A stretch of DNA of 9,232 nucleotides from Alphaproteobacteria bacterium (GCA_028280675.1 JANQLI010000258.1:1-9232), one strand, 5' to 3'; counted from the stretch's first letter, positions 1 to 5,980 are shown. Numbers and translations: made by a program. The notes: generated by a model not told the origin, from the sequence alone.

Positions 1-1095
1 GGCTGTGAGGTCATCCGCATCCCCGGTATTGCTGTAGAGCGTCAGGTGAAGATTCTCTCTGGGCAGGGCTTCTAACGCGGCGATGGTCATATAGCCCACA
101 GGGTGCCGTTTGAAACTCGCCGAGAGAAGCGCAATATTCAATTTCTTCTCCGGGTTCACTTCATTATTATAGCGAGGTTGTGATGGAAGGAGGGGCAGGG
201 CGTATGCCTCATTCCATTTGCGGTGTTCGTTATAGATGTCTTCCTGGCTATAAGCGGCATCATAATGCATGGCGAGCAGGATGTTGCTGTGACAATCCAC
301 TTTCGGGGCAATATCGAGCGCTTCTCTGTAGGTCGAGATGGCTTTCTTAATGTCTCCACGATCTTTGTAGGCGTTGCCAAGGTTTGTCAGTGTTGCAATA
401 TTTGCCGGATTGTATGTGAGAGATTGCTCAAACGCCTTCAGGGAGTCATCAAGTTGCCCATTGAAGGCCAACGCGGTTCCAAGTGTGTTATACGTCGCCG
501 CATTTTCCGGATCGTATAACAACGCGGCCTGGCACATGGCGGCTGCGCTGCCGTAATTGCGGAGATCAATAAAGGTATCCCCGAGATTTGCATAGGCGCG
601 CGCATGTTTCGGATCGTTCTGTATGATTTGTGAATAGAGCTGCGCTGCTTCCTTCGGTTGGCCTGATGCTTTCAATTGATTTGCTTGATGAAAAAGTACG
701 TCAAGTGAGTCGCTTGAATCTCCAAAGGTTTGATGAGACTGTTGCCCCAAAAGACTTAGAAGGTTTGCACGATTTTGTTTGGCGTCTTGGAAGTTGGGAT
801 CAATGGCTAGCGCGGCCTCAAAGGCTTTTAAAGCCTCTTCTGGGCGACCCTGCGCATTCAAAGCAGCGCCAAGCGCATTATGCGCAGAAGCAAGATCAGA
901 TTTGAGATCAATCACCTCACGATAGGCTTTTTCAGCAGAGATCAACTCTCCTGCTTTATGATCCGCAAGTGCTTGCGACAATCGCATTTGCACATAGGCA
1001 TTTTGATCGGCCAGGCTGAGTGCTGTTCCGGCTTGAATCTTCTTCTGGAGTTTTTTATTGCGCTTTTCCGCAGCGCGACGCTCAGTTCTATTCAT
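1..1095 (-). CDS. TPR protein with start of a GT41 (SPINDLY/OGT-like) glycosyltransferase domain; C-terminus cut by window edge
   Basis: The reverse strand is open from an ATG at 1095 to the window edge, giving 365 residues with no stop. The N-terminus MNRTERRAAEKRNKK is basic, as is common in alphaproteobacterial TPR proteins. About six tetratricopeptide repeats follow (roughly residues 36-102 and 133-266), with signatures such as NALGAALNAQGRPEEALKAF and YNTLGTALAFNGQLDDSLKA. Residues 319-365 (LNIALLSASFKRHPVGY, then LTLYSNTGDADDLT) match the first strand and loop of the GT41 catalytic region. H331 of the HPVG motif aligns with the conserved OGT histidine. Soluble TPR-GT proteins of this kind include Caulobacter FlmG, which binds flagellins through its TPRs and glycosylates them; proximity to flbT-flaF and two flagellins supports the same role here by inference. 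An in-frame TTG at 1110 is an alternative start. The TPR-GT41 call is firm and the substrate is not. Confidence 0.85.
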   Translation of the reverse strand, partial: MNRTERRAAEKRNKKLQKKIQAGTALSLADQNAYVQMRLSQALADHKAGELISAEKAYREVIDLKSDLASAHNALGAALNAQGRPEEALKAFEAALAIDPNFQDAKQNRANLLSLLGQQSHQTFGDSSDSLDVLFHQANQLKASGQPKEAAQLYSQIIQNDPKHARAYANLGDTFIDLRNYGSAAAMCQAALLYDPENAATYNTLGTALAFNGQLDDSLKAFEQSLTYNPANIATLTNLGNAYKDRGDIKKAISTYREALDIAPKVDCHSNILLAMHYDAAYSQEDIYNEHRKWNEAYALPLLPSQPRYNNEVNPEKKLNIALLSASFKRHPVGYMTIAALEALPRENLHLTLYSNTGDADDLTA

Positions 1096-1283
1096 GCGCT
1101 GACAGTACAAAGGCTATGGTAAATACCTCCTAAAGATGATGTGAAAAATGCGCAGATATTTATTCATTAACAAGAAATAAATGTGGTCTTTGAAGCACTT
1201 TGTTAACTAGAAAGCCTATAGGCTGCGCGAAAATATTTTGTCGATCTAAGTATCATCAATGACGACTTACGGAGCAGAAGGCT
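1096..1283. promoter_or_regulatory. Divergent intergenic region between the TPR-GT41 gene and flbT
   Basis: This 188-bp AT-rich gap must hold promoters for both directions. I see no sigma-54 signature (GG-N10-GC) and no confident sigma-70 pair. It contains a perfect 12-bp palindrome AGCCTATAGGCT at 1213-1224 and a GTTAAC site at 1202-1207. The flbT ribosome site is GGAG at 1271-1274. Confidence 0.4.
1125..1131 (-). promoter_or_regulatory. Strong Shine-Dalgarno AGGAGGT upstream of the TPR-glycosyltransferase gene
   Basis: On the minus strand AGGAGGT lies 29 nt before the ATG at 1095 but only 14 nt before an in-frame TTG at 1110. An in-frame stop just beyond the TTG limits the choice to these two starts. 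Either translation begins at TTG (adding MYCQR), or the ATG is used with a weak or distant ribosome site. The family-typical MNR..RRAAEK start argues for the ATG; the SD spacing argues for the TTG. Confidence 0.45.
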
Positions 1284-1673
1284 ATGCCGTTAAAGATTTC
1301 TTTAAAACCCGGAGAAAAGTTTGCCATTAATGGTGCTGTCATCGCGAACGGGGATCGCCGTACAAGTCTTGTGCTGCAGAACAAAGCGTCTATCTTACGC
1401 GAGCGTGATATTTTGCAAGCAGAAGAGGCGAATACACCCGTGCGCCGTATCTATTTTCCGATTATGATGATGTATCTGGATGAAGAGAACTTCGAACAGT
1501 ATTTTGCTGAGTTCCAAATGCGTCTTTCCGAGTTCACGGATGCTGTGCAGTTGCCCGAAGTCATCGCTGTTTGTATGGATATTCACAAAGATGTGGCAAA
1601 TCAAAACTATTATGCTGCATTGAAAACATGCCAAAACTTGTTCGTGTTTGAGGAGCAGTTGTTAGCCTCATGA
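1284..1673 (+). CDS. flbT: Flagellar biosynthesis repressor FlbT
   Basis: This 129-residue protein has the normal FlbT length and carries the family's signature segments: MPLKISLKPGEKFAINGAV at the N-terminus, then NGDRRTSLVLQNKASILRERD, and NTPVRRIYFPIMMMYLDEE in the middle. In Caulobacter, FlbT binds the 5' untranslated region of flagellin mRNA and lowers its stability and translation until the hook is complete. The start is supported by GGAG nine bases upstream. Its stop overlaps the flaF start (ATGA at 1670-1673), so the two are translationally coupled. The two flagellin leaders downstream share blocks that could be its targets. Identification is secure; direction of regulation is inferred from Caulobacter and can differ in other alphaproteobacteria. 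Confidence 0.96.
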   Translation: MPLKISLKPGEKFAINGAVIANGDRRTSLVLQNKASILRERDILQAEEANTPVRRIYFPIMMMYLDEENFEQYFAEFQMRLSEFTDAVQLPEVIAVCMDIHKDVANQNYYAALKTCQNLFVFEEQLLAS

Positions 1674-2041
1674 GTTTGCACGCCTACACCAAGACCATTC
1701 AAGCCACGGAAGATCCGAAAGGTATGGAGTACCGGCTCTTTGCGCAGATCACCGGTGATCTGATGAAGGCGCAGGAAACGGGTAAATGGGATAGTGATTT
1801 GGCTGATGCGCTCGGCCGTAATCGTCAACTCTGGCATGCATTAGCGTCTGATTGCCGTCATCCCGGTAATAAACTGCCAGAGCAATTGCGTGCGAGTATT
1901 ATTTCCTTAAGCATTTGGGTCGGAAAGCATTCCGGTGCCGTGATGCGCAAAGAAGAGAGCGTACAAGACCTGATTGATGTCAACCGCACGATTATGCAGG
2001 GGTTGGCGCCTCAAAACAACTCACCGCAATCTGCTGCGTAA
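1670..2041 (+). CDS. flaF: Flagellar biosynthesis regulator FlaF
   Basis: This 123-residue protein fits the FlaF family. It begins MSLHAYTKTIQATEDPKGME, the usual Y-x-x-T plus acidic segment followed by an x-x-x-I-T-x-x-L helix. It has the central NRQLWHALASDC motif and a helical C-terminus (LRASIISLSIWVGKHS, then DLIDVNRTIMQGL). FlaF acts with FlbT and is needed for flagellin production and secretion, probably by pairing with flagellin as a chaperone-like partner. The ATG overlaps the flbT stop. A GAGGAG at 1650-1655, inside flbT, is the likely ribosome site, somewhat far at 14 nt. A rho-independent terminator follows within 30 bases, so flbT-flaF form one unit separate from the flagellins. 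Confidence 0.95.
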   Translation: MSLHAYTKTIQATEDPKGMEYRLFAQITGDLMKAQETGKWDSDLADALGRNRQLWHALASDCRHPGNKLPEQLRASIISLSIWVGKHSGAVMRKEESVQDLIDVNRTIMQGLAPQNNSPQSAA

Positions 2042-2066
2042 AGACGACTGCATTCATGATCAAAGG

Positions 2067-2095
2067 AAGCGCTCTGGTTTTGCCAGGGCTTTTTT
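2067..2095 (+). terminator. Rho-independent terminator after flbT-flaF
   Basis: AAGCGCTCTGG - TTTTG - CCAGGGCTTTTTT forms a hairpin (one mismatch and two G-T pairs in the stem) followed directly by a T-run. It sits 25 bases after the flaF stop and isolates flbT-flaF from the first flagellin gene. Confidence 0.85.
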
Positions 2096-2145
2096 ATTGG
2101 CTTATCAATGCTTTTCAAATTTGATTCAAATAGGAATTATCTTCC

Positions 2146-2170
2146 TACCGAAGCAAAATCTGCCGGGTAA
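2146..2170 (+). promoter_or_regulatory. Candidate enhancer element (ftr-like, FlbD-type) upstream of flagellin gene 1
   Basis: TACCGAAGCAAAATCTGCCG followed by GGTAA matches the element before flagellin gene 2 (CACCCGCGGCAAAAATTGCC then GGGTA), including flanking TTCC and TTTCC. Its TGCCGGG starts 124 bases before the sigma-54 promoter; in the second copy the distance is 126. Position and palindromic GC arms around an A-rich core resemble the ftr sites bound by FlbD in Caulobacter. The binding protein is an inference. Confidence 0.55.
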
Positions 2171-2284
2171 CCCTTTCCAAATCGTGGTGAAGACTTCGTA
2201 AAGTCCAAAACCTTCATCATCCGTGAATGGAAAAAAGCAAGGTTTTCCCTAGTCTTCAGGCAATTTCTACCCACCCGGCAATTC

Positions 2285-2299
2285 TGGCATGTGTGTTGC
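2285..2299 (+). promoter_or_regulatory. Sigma-54 (RpoN) promoter of flagellin gene 1
   Basis: TGGCATGTGTGTTGC matches the sigma-54 consensus TGGCAC-N5-TTGC, with GG and GC exactly ten bases apart. The predicted transcript start is near 2311, giving a leader of about 74 nt. A CCCGGCAA at 2274-2281 ends three bases before the -24 box; the same word at the same spacing precedes the second flagellin promoter. Confidence 0.88.
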
Positions 2300-2310
2300 G
2301 ATGTCTATGA

Positions 2311-2384
2311 GCGGACAAAATGTCTGAGAAGCAAAAAGCTTCACGCGAGAACGCAAAACATAGATCCAGAATGGAGACATAAAA
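2311..2384 (+). promoter_or_regulatory. 5' leader of flagellin gene 1, candidate FlbT target
   Basis: This predicted untranslated leader shares GCAAAAAGCT (2331-2340) and ATCCAGAATGGAG (2364-2376) with the second flagellin leader, both at nearly the same distance from the start codon. TCCA-GAA-TGGA can fold so that the Shine-Dalgarno GGAG is partly paired. In Caulobacter, FlbT acts through a flagellin leader in which the ribosome site is occluded, so this is a plausible control site. The fold itself is short and weak. Confidence 0.5.
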
Positions 2385-3203
2385 ATGGTAACGATTCATA
2401 CAAATGCTGGCGCCATGGTGGCCCAAGCTGCATTCCGTGCTGTCAACAAGAACCTCGACATGGTGTCGAAACGTGTCAACACGGGTTTCAAAGTGGCTGG
2501 TGCGATGGATGACGCATCAACTTACGCTGTTGCACAAGGCTTGCGTGGTGATGTGAAGTCTTTGGAAGCTGTCACAGGCACATTAAGCCGTGCTGTCGGT
2601 GTCGGTGAAGTGGCTTTGGCTGCCGCGGAGACGGTTTCTTCCTTGATCCAAGACGCCAAAGCAAAGATTACACAAATGTCAAACGACAGTTTGACCACAA
2701 CGGAGCGTGCGGCTTATGAAGCAGACTTAGTGGCCTTAACGACGCAGATTACCAATGCGATCAACCAAGCCACTTTCTCAGGGAAGAATGCCCTGACCTC
2801 ATCTACCGATTCTGTTTTCTTGGCTGATGAGTCTGGGGCGACGATCTCTATCCGTGCTCAGAACCTCGATGCGAATGCTGCGACACTCGTCACAGCATTG
2901 ACGGGTACAATCACAGGTGCGACCACAGGTTCAACCGGGCAAGGGGCTTTAGATACTTTTGAAGCTGCTTTGAACACATCTCTTGGCCAGCTCGGTGCTG
3001 ATGTGCGCGGTGTGGAAGCGCAGCAAGAGCTGATCCTCAAGCGGATTGACGCCACTGAAAAAGGCATTGGGGCGCTTGTGGATGCGGATCTTGCAAAAGA
3101 GAGCTCCAAGCTTCAAGCCCTGCAGACGCAACAGCAACTGGCCGTCCAGGCAATTTCCATCGCCAATGCTGCGCCAGGTGTCTTGCTGTCACTCTTCAGA
3201 TAA
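2385..3203 (+). CDS. Flagellin, short Caulobacter-type (copy 1)
   Basis: This 272-residue flagellin is close in length to Caulobacter flagellins (about 273) and lacks the large variable D2/D3 domains. The N-terminal D0/D1 part has TIHTNAGAMVAQAAFR, SKRVNTGFKVAGAMDDAS and AVAQGLRGDV. The C-terminal part has SLGQLGADVRGVEAQQELI and ends SIANAAPGVLLSLFR, the usual helix that packs in the filament core and ends in LSLFR. It has no cysteine. The centre (about residues 150-190) is rich in Thr, Ser, Gly and Ala and is where the protein would be surface exposed. The start is set by GGAG at 2373-2376, eight bases upstream. It has its own sigma-54 promoter and a strong terminator. By hand count it is about 88% identical to the next gene, so the pair is a tandem duplication. 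A role as major or minor subunit cannot be read from sequence. Confidence 0.97.
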   Translation: MVTIHTNAGAMVAQAAFRAVNKNLDMVSKRVNTGFKVAGAMDDASTYAVAQGLRGDVKSLEAVTGTLSRAVGVGEVALAAAETVSSLIQDAKAKITQMSNDSLTTTERAAYEADLVALTTQITNAINQATFSGKNALTSSTDSVFLADESGATISIRAQNLDANAATLVTALTGTITGATTGSTGQGALDTFEAALNTSLGQLGADVRGVEAQQELILKRIDATEKGIGALVDADLAKESSKLQALQTQQQLAVQAISIANAAPGVLLSLFR

Positions 3204-3230
3204 TCACTTACGAAGACGACACTCTTCGGG

Positions 3231-3262
3231 AAAGGGGTTGGCGTTTCGCCAGCCCCTTTTTT
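3231..3262 (+). terminator. Rho-independent terminator after flagellin gene 1
   Basis: AAAGGGGTTGGCG - TTT - CGCCAGCCCCTTTTTT is a long, GC-rich hairpin with one mismatch and a clean T-run, 27 bases after the stop codon. It makes flagellin gene 1 a single-gene transcript. Confidence 0.93.
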
Positions 3263-3310
3263 ATTGAAAACGTTCCGTTGAAAAATATGGCCCGGCAGTA
3301 ATTTCCCACC

Positions 3311-3330
3311 CGCGGCAAAAATTGCCGGGT
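3311..3330 (+). promoter_or_regulatory. Candidate enhancer palindrome (ftr-like, FlbD-type) upstream of flagellin gene 2
   Basis: The core CGGCAA-AAA-TTGCCG (3313-3327) is a perfect inverted repeat. It continues as TGCCGGGTA, shared with the copy-1 element, and lies 126 bases before the sigma-54 promoter. An extra CCCGGCA occurs at 3291-3297. The arrangement suits an upstream activating site for a sigma-54 activator such as FlbD; the protein is inferred. Confidence 0.6.
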
Positions 3331-3448
3331 ACATCTTTCCGAAACAGGCTTAAATTCGTTTAACCCTATAGGACGTTCATTTATCCGTAACCAAACGAGG
3401 CCGCAATTTGCCTAGCTTTAGGCAAAAACTTCCTGTTCCCGGCAAAAA

Positions 3449-3463
3449 TGGCATAGCGCTTGC
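3449..3463 (+). promoter_or_regulatory. Sigma-54 (RpoN) promoter of flagellin gene 2
   Basis: TGGCATAGCGCTTGC has GG and GC ten bases apart and full TTGC in the -12 box. The predicted start is near 3475. CCCGGCAA at 3438-3445 ends three bases before the -24 box, exactly as in copy 1, so a regulator bound there would touch the polymerase site. Confidence 0.88.
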
Positions 3464-3474
3464 GATTGATGGCG

Positions 3475-3549
3475 CGGGCAGTAAGCCCACGGGGCAAAAA
3501 GCTCCAAGCAAGAAAAACAAAATCATAATCCAGAATGGAGTGAAATATA
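3475..3549 (+). promoter_or_regulatory. 5' leader of flagellin gene 2, candidate FlbT target
   Basis: This leader of about 75 nt shares GCAAAAAGCT (3494-3503) and ATCCAGAATGGAG (3528-3540) with leader 1. It also has its own small hairpin GGGC-AGTAA-GCCC at 3476-3488, right at the predicted 5' end. GGAG at 3537-3540 is the ribosome site, nine bases before the ATG, and is partly within TCCA-GAA-TGGA. Confidence 0.5.
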
Positions 3550-4368
3550 ATGGTTACGATTCATACTAATGCTGGCGCCATGGTGGCCCAAGCAGCTTTC
3601 CGCAGTGTCAATAACAGTTTGGATACGGTGTCAAAACGTGTCAACACGGGCTTCAAAGTGGCCGGTGCAATTGACGATGCATCGACCTTTGCTGTAGCTC
3701 AAGGTCTTCGCGGCGACGTGAAATCATTGGACGCTGTATCTTCTACCCTCAGCCGTGCTGTTGGTGTGGGTGAAGTGGCTTTGGCTTCCGCTGAAACCGT
3801 GTCTAGCCTTGTGCAGGACGTCAAATCAAAAGTGACGCAAATGTCAAATGACTCTTTGACAACCACTGAGCGTGCCGCGTATGAGGCTGATCTGGTTGCT
3901 TTGACAAGCCAAATCACCAATGCGATCAACCAAGCCACATTCTCTGGCAAGAATGCGCTGACATCATCGACTGATTCAGTGTTTTTAGCTGACGAAGCGG
4001 GTTCAACCATCTCTGTGCGTGCGCAGAACATCGACACCAACTCGGCGACTCTTGTCACAGCTTTGACAGGTACGGTTACGGGTGCAACAACGGGTGCAAC
4101 AGCTCAAACAGCTATTGATACCTTTGAATCAGCTTTGAATACCTCCCTCGGACAACTTGGTGCAGACGTTCGTGGTGTTCAAGCTCAGCAAGAACTGATC
4201 ACCAAGCGTATCGATGCCACTGAAAAAGGTATTGGTGCCCTGGTTGATGCCGATCTCGCAAAAGAAAGCTCACGCTTGCAAGCTCTGCAAACGCAGCAGC
4301 AGCTCGCAGTTCAAGCGATCTCGATTGCGAACCAAGGCCCATCTGTCTTGCTGTCTCTGTTCCGTTAA
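3550..4368 (+). CDS. Flagellin, short Caulobacter-type (copy 2)
   Basis: This 272-residue flagellin has the same layout as copy 1: N-terminal TIHTNAGAMVAQAAFRSVNN and C-terminal SIANQGPSVLLSLFR, no cysteine, and no inserted outer domain. I count about 33 differences from copy 1 with no gaps. Many are conservative (I/V, S/A, D/E, K/R). They cluster near residues 19-26, the central TGATTGATAQTAI stretch, and the last 15 residues. Blocks such as TQMSNDSLTTTERAAYEADLVAL and NAINQATFSGKNALTSSTDS are identical in both. It has its own sigma-54 promoter and leader. Downstream is a hairpin without a T-run, so some transcripts may continue into flaG. Filament building from several flagellins is usual in alphaproteobacteria. 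Confidence 0.97.
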   Translation: MVTIHTNAGAMVAQAAFRSVNNSLDTVSKRVNTGFKVAGAIDDASTFAVAQGLRGDVKSLDAVSSTLSRAVGVGEVALASAETVSSLVQDVKSKVTQMSNDSLTTTERAAYEADLVALTSQITNAINQATFSGKNALTSSTDSVFLADEAGSTISVRAQNIDTNSATLVTALTGTVTGATTGATAQTAIDTFESALNTSLGQLGADVRGVQAQQELITKRIDATEKGIGALVDADLAKESSRLQALQTQQQLAVQAISIANQGPSVLLSLFR

Positions 4369-4398
4369 TTCGGTTCATACTTTCGTTACAAAACGGGG

Positions 4399-4424
4399 AT
4401 GGGGTTGGCCTAGGCTGGCCCCAT
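4399..4424 (+). terminator. Hairpin after flagellin gene 2, terminator-like but lacking a T-run
   Basis: ATGGGGTTGG - CCTAGG - CTGGCCCCAT forms a 10-bp stem with three G-T pairs. The next bases are TGCCATAT, not a T-run, so termination may be inefficient and allow read-through into flaG. It could also act as a 3' stabilising hairpin. The stem sequence resembles the terminator of copy 1 (GGGGTTGGC and GCC..CCCC), as if derived from it. Confidence 0.5.
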
Positions 4425-4517
4425 TGCCATATCAGGCCCAAAGTCATAAGCATTTTATTCAAACTATAGTCCAGACTTTGGCGGTTCTTGGGGGAAAGGG
4501 GAGTGACATAAAGTCGT

Positions 4518-4541
4518 ATTCGTTCGACTGAATAAACGAAT
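4518..4541 (+). promoter_or_regulatory. Inverted repeat just upstream of the flaG ribosome site
   Basis: ATTCGTT (4518-4524) and AACGAAT (4535-4541) are perfect 7-bp arms around a 10-nt loop, ending one base before GGAG (4543-4546 region) of flaG. The following GAATGGAGTG is shared with the second flagellin leader. It could be an operator or an mRNA hairpin controlling flaG translation. No sigma-54 promoter is visible in the 185-bp gap before flaG. Confidence 0.4.
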
Positions 4542-4553
4542 GGAGTGTGAAAT

Positions 4554-4955
4554 ATGTTGGAAATTAAAACAATGATGGCGCAGTCTGCTGCAAAGGGCGC
4601 ACTGCAGTCTGATACACAAAGGTCAAAAGCGGCGAAAGCAACGCAACAGCAAGTGGCTAATCTTCCAGGAGGAGATGCTGTTATGGCCGGTGCCGCTGCT
4701 CAGCGTCTTGATCCTCTCGAAAAGATTGAACGAACCCTCACAGAGCTTTTGGATTCTTATATGGGCGACAATGCGCGCCTCAGCATTGAGCAACATGAAT
4801 CCGGGCGTTATGTGTATCGCAGTGTTGATGTCGAGTCCGGCGAAGTGATTTATCAATGGCCAGCCGAGGATTTCTTGAGAACGCTTGAGCATGTCATTGT
4901 TGATGACCCTGGGTTGTCGCAGATGGTCGGCATGGCTTTGAACGAGATCGCCTAG
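4554..4955 (+). CDS. flaG: FlaG-family flagellar protein
   Basis: This 133-residue protein has a low-complexity Ala/Gln-rich N-terminus (1-50) and a FlaG/YvyC-like core at about 73-112. The core reads NARLSIEQHESGRYVYRSVD, then VESGEVIYQWPAEDFLRTL, matching the family pattern of an L-x-F/I-x-x-x-x-x-x-G-R strand followed by D-x-x-x-G-E-V-I-x-Q-x-P-x-E. FlaG proteins are small and linked to flagellin genes; loss in other bacteria alters filament length, but the biochemical role is not settled. The ATG follows TGGAGTG by seven bases. Position directly behind two flagellins supports the call. The stop lies only 12 bases from the stop of the convergent lysozyme gene, with no separate terminator between them. 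Confidence 0.8.
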   Translation: MLEIKTMMAQSAAKGALQSDTQRSKAAKATQQQVANLPGGDAVMAGAAAQRLDPLEKIERTLTELLDSYMGDNARLSIEQHESGRYVYRSVDVESGEVIYQWPAEDFLRTLEHVIVDDPGLSQMVGMALNEIA

Positions 4956-4967
4956 GGCTTTCAAGAT

Positions 4968-5753
4968 CTAACGTCTATGCTCGCGCCAATCATCGACCCG
5001 TGCGTAAATGACATATAAGGCTGCCAGAACCACAATAACCGCAGCCGCCGTAAAGGACCAATCCGGGATATAGCTGAATAAATAATTCAGCCTTTCCAGT
5101 TGCGGACTGATCGTTTCACTGTTCTCCGACATTTTTTCCACAGCGGTTGCCGTCGCAGCAGCACCGCCGACAGCGCCGGCCGTGCCTGCGCCAGTTATGG
5201 TGCGGCTTTGGCTCAAATCGTTGCGGCGCCCTGAATTTTCCTCCGACGGAAGAATGCGTGTGCTTTCTTCAACAGGCACTTCGGTTGGGCGCGCGGGCCG
5301 GCTGTTTGCAGGGGCTGTTAGAAAGAGGCCGCGTTCCGCTGCGCGGCGGATCACCAGACCAGGCAGTTCCTGCAAGTGACCATTGATACGGCCTTTGTTC
5401 CACCATTCGATAGAATTAGCGCAGCCAAGCCGATTGTTTTGATTCAAGAGGGCAAGCGCGGTTGATCGTGCGAACGCCCCTTCACCGATATTGTAGCACA
5501 GCGAAACCAGGGCAGCGAATTCGTTCTCATGAATGCCGATATTGACAAGACGGTTCACGGCCTCCTCAAAGCGCCGCACATCTTGTTGTAAAAGACCTTC
5601 CGCTTGGCTGCGGGTAATACGTTGGCCTTCGCGCACATCCGGTCCGGTATGACCATAGCCGATGGTCAGAATACCAACTGGGTCAACATAAGATTGTAAT
5701 TCTAGCCCTTCAAAACGTTTGATAAGGTCAAGGCCCGCTTGATTAATACGCAT
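4968..5753 (-). CDS. GH24 (phage T4/P21-type) lysozyme with C-terminal membrane anchor
   Basis: This 261-residue protein starts with a complete GH24 muramidase domain (about 1-148). The catalytic pattern E-8-D-5-T is intact: E15 in RFEG, D24 in YVDP, T30 in LTIGYGHT. These enzymes cut the MurNAc-GlcNAc bond of peptidoglycan. Residues 149-185 form a polar linker, 187-205 a Gly/Ala-rich stretch, and 233-251 (FTAAAVIVVLAALYVIYA) a clear membrane segment with a basic tail DDWREHRR. There is no N-terminal signal peptide. Tail-anchored lysozymes of this shape occur in alphaproteobacterial prophages, where the tail is holin-like, so a phage origin is likely. No other phage gene is visible here. Position between flaG and a flgJ lacking a muramidase domain raises a flagellar role. 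The ribosome site is weak. Confidence 0.88.
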   Translation of the reverse strand: MRINQAGLDLIKRFEGLELQSYVDPVGILTIGYGHTGPDVREGQRITRSQAEGLLQQDVRRFEEAVNRLVNIGIHENEFAALVSLCYNIGEGAFARSTALALLNQNNRLGCANSIEWWNKGRINGHLQELPGLVIRRAAERGLFLTAPANSRPARPTEVPVEESTRILPSEENSGRRNDLSQSRTITGAGTAGAVGGAAATATAVEKMSENSETISPQLERLNYLFSYIPDWSFTAAAVIVVLAALYVIYARVDDWREHRR

Positions 5754-5899
5754 CTGTCTAACTCACTGCTTTACACGACCACCGCCATGATTGTGGTTGA
5801 TGTAACGTCAGAATTGCAGCCCGCAAGCGCATTTCTGTGATGCGTCAATTATCCAAACGGATATGGCCGAATCCCATCAAGGGCATGGCAGGAATGTGG

Positions 5900-5942
5900 T
5901 TTTTTGCTGAACAGCAGATGAATAAAGGCGTTTTTTGCTGAA
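5900..5942 (+). repeat. Direct repeat TTTTTTGCTGAA, two copies
   Basis: TTTTTTGCTGAA occurs at 5900-5911 and 5931-5942, a period of 31 bases. On the minus strand these read TTCAGCAAAAAA. Their meaning is unknown; they could be regulator half sites for the lysozyme gene or chance. Confidence 0.45.
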
Positions 5943-5951
5943 TGTGTGATG

Positions 5952-5980
5952 GCCGTCACATTCATATTTGTCCTGACGGC
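5952..5980 (-). repeat. Inverted repeat downstream of the flgI operon, possible transcript end
   Basis: GCCGTCA and TGACGGC form perfect 7-bp arms (5952-5958 and 5974-5980) around a 15-nt loop, starting three bases after the stop of the FlgN-like gene on the minus strand. There is no T-run after it in that direction, so it is at best an imperfect terminator or an mRNA-end hairpin. Confidence 0.4.

Noticed and set aside
223..1122. Several plus-strand open frames across 223-1122 (60-98 codons)
   Set aside because: They lie opposite the minus-strand TPR protein, which has clear repeat and GT41 motifs through the same DNA; their translations have no recognisable features.
3350..3365. CtrA-like site upstream of flagellin gene 2 (TTAA and TTAACC)
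   Set aside because: The spacing between half sites is six bases and not seven, and a sigma-54 promoter with enhancer already explains this gene's control.
3699..4058. Minus-strand open frame of 119 codons inside flagellin gene 2
   Set aside because: It is antisense to a strongly conserved flagellin; the frame is a by-product of that gene's codon use and has no ribosome site or family motif.
4509..4535. Sigma-28-like promoter for flaG: TAAAGTCG, 11 bases, CTGAATAA
   Set aside because: The -35 half and spacing look right, but the -10 half matches GCCGATAA only in its last four bases, and the other flagellar promoters here are sigma-54 type. Kept only as a weak possibility.
4956..4967. A bidirectional terminator between flaG and the lysozyme gene
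   Set aside because: Only 12 bases separate the two stops and no stable stem with T-runs can be drawn there.
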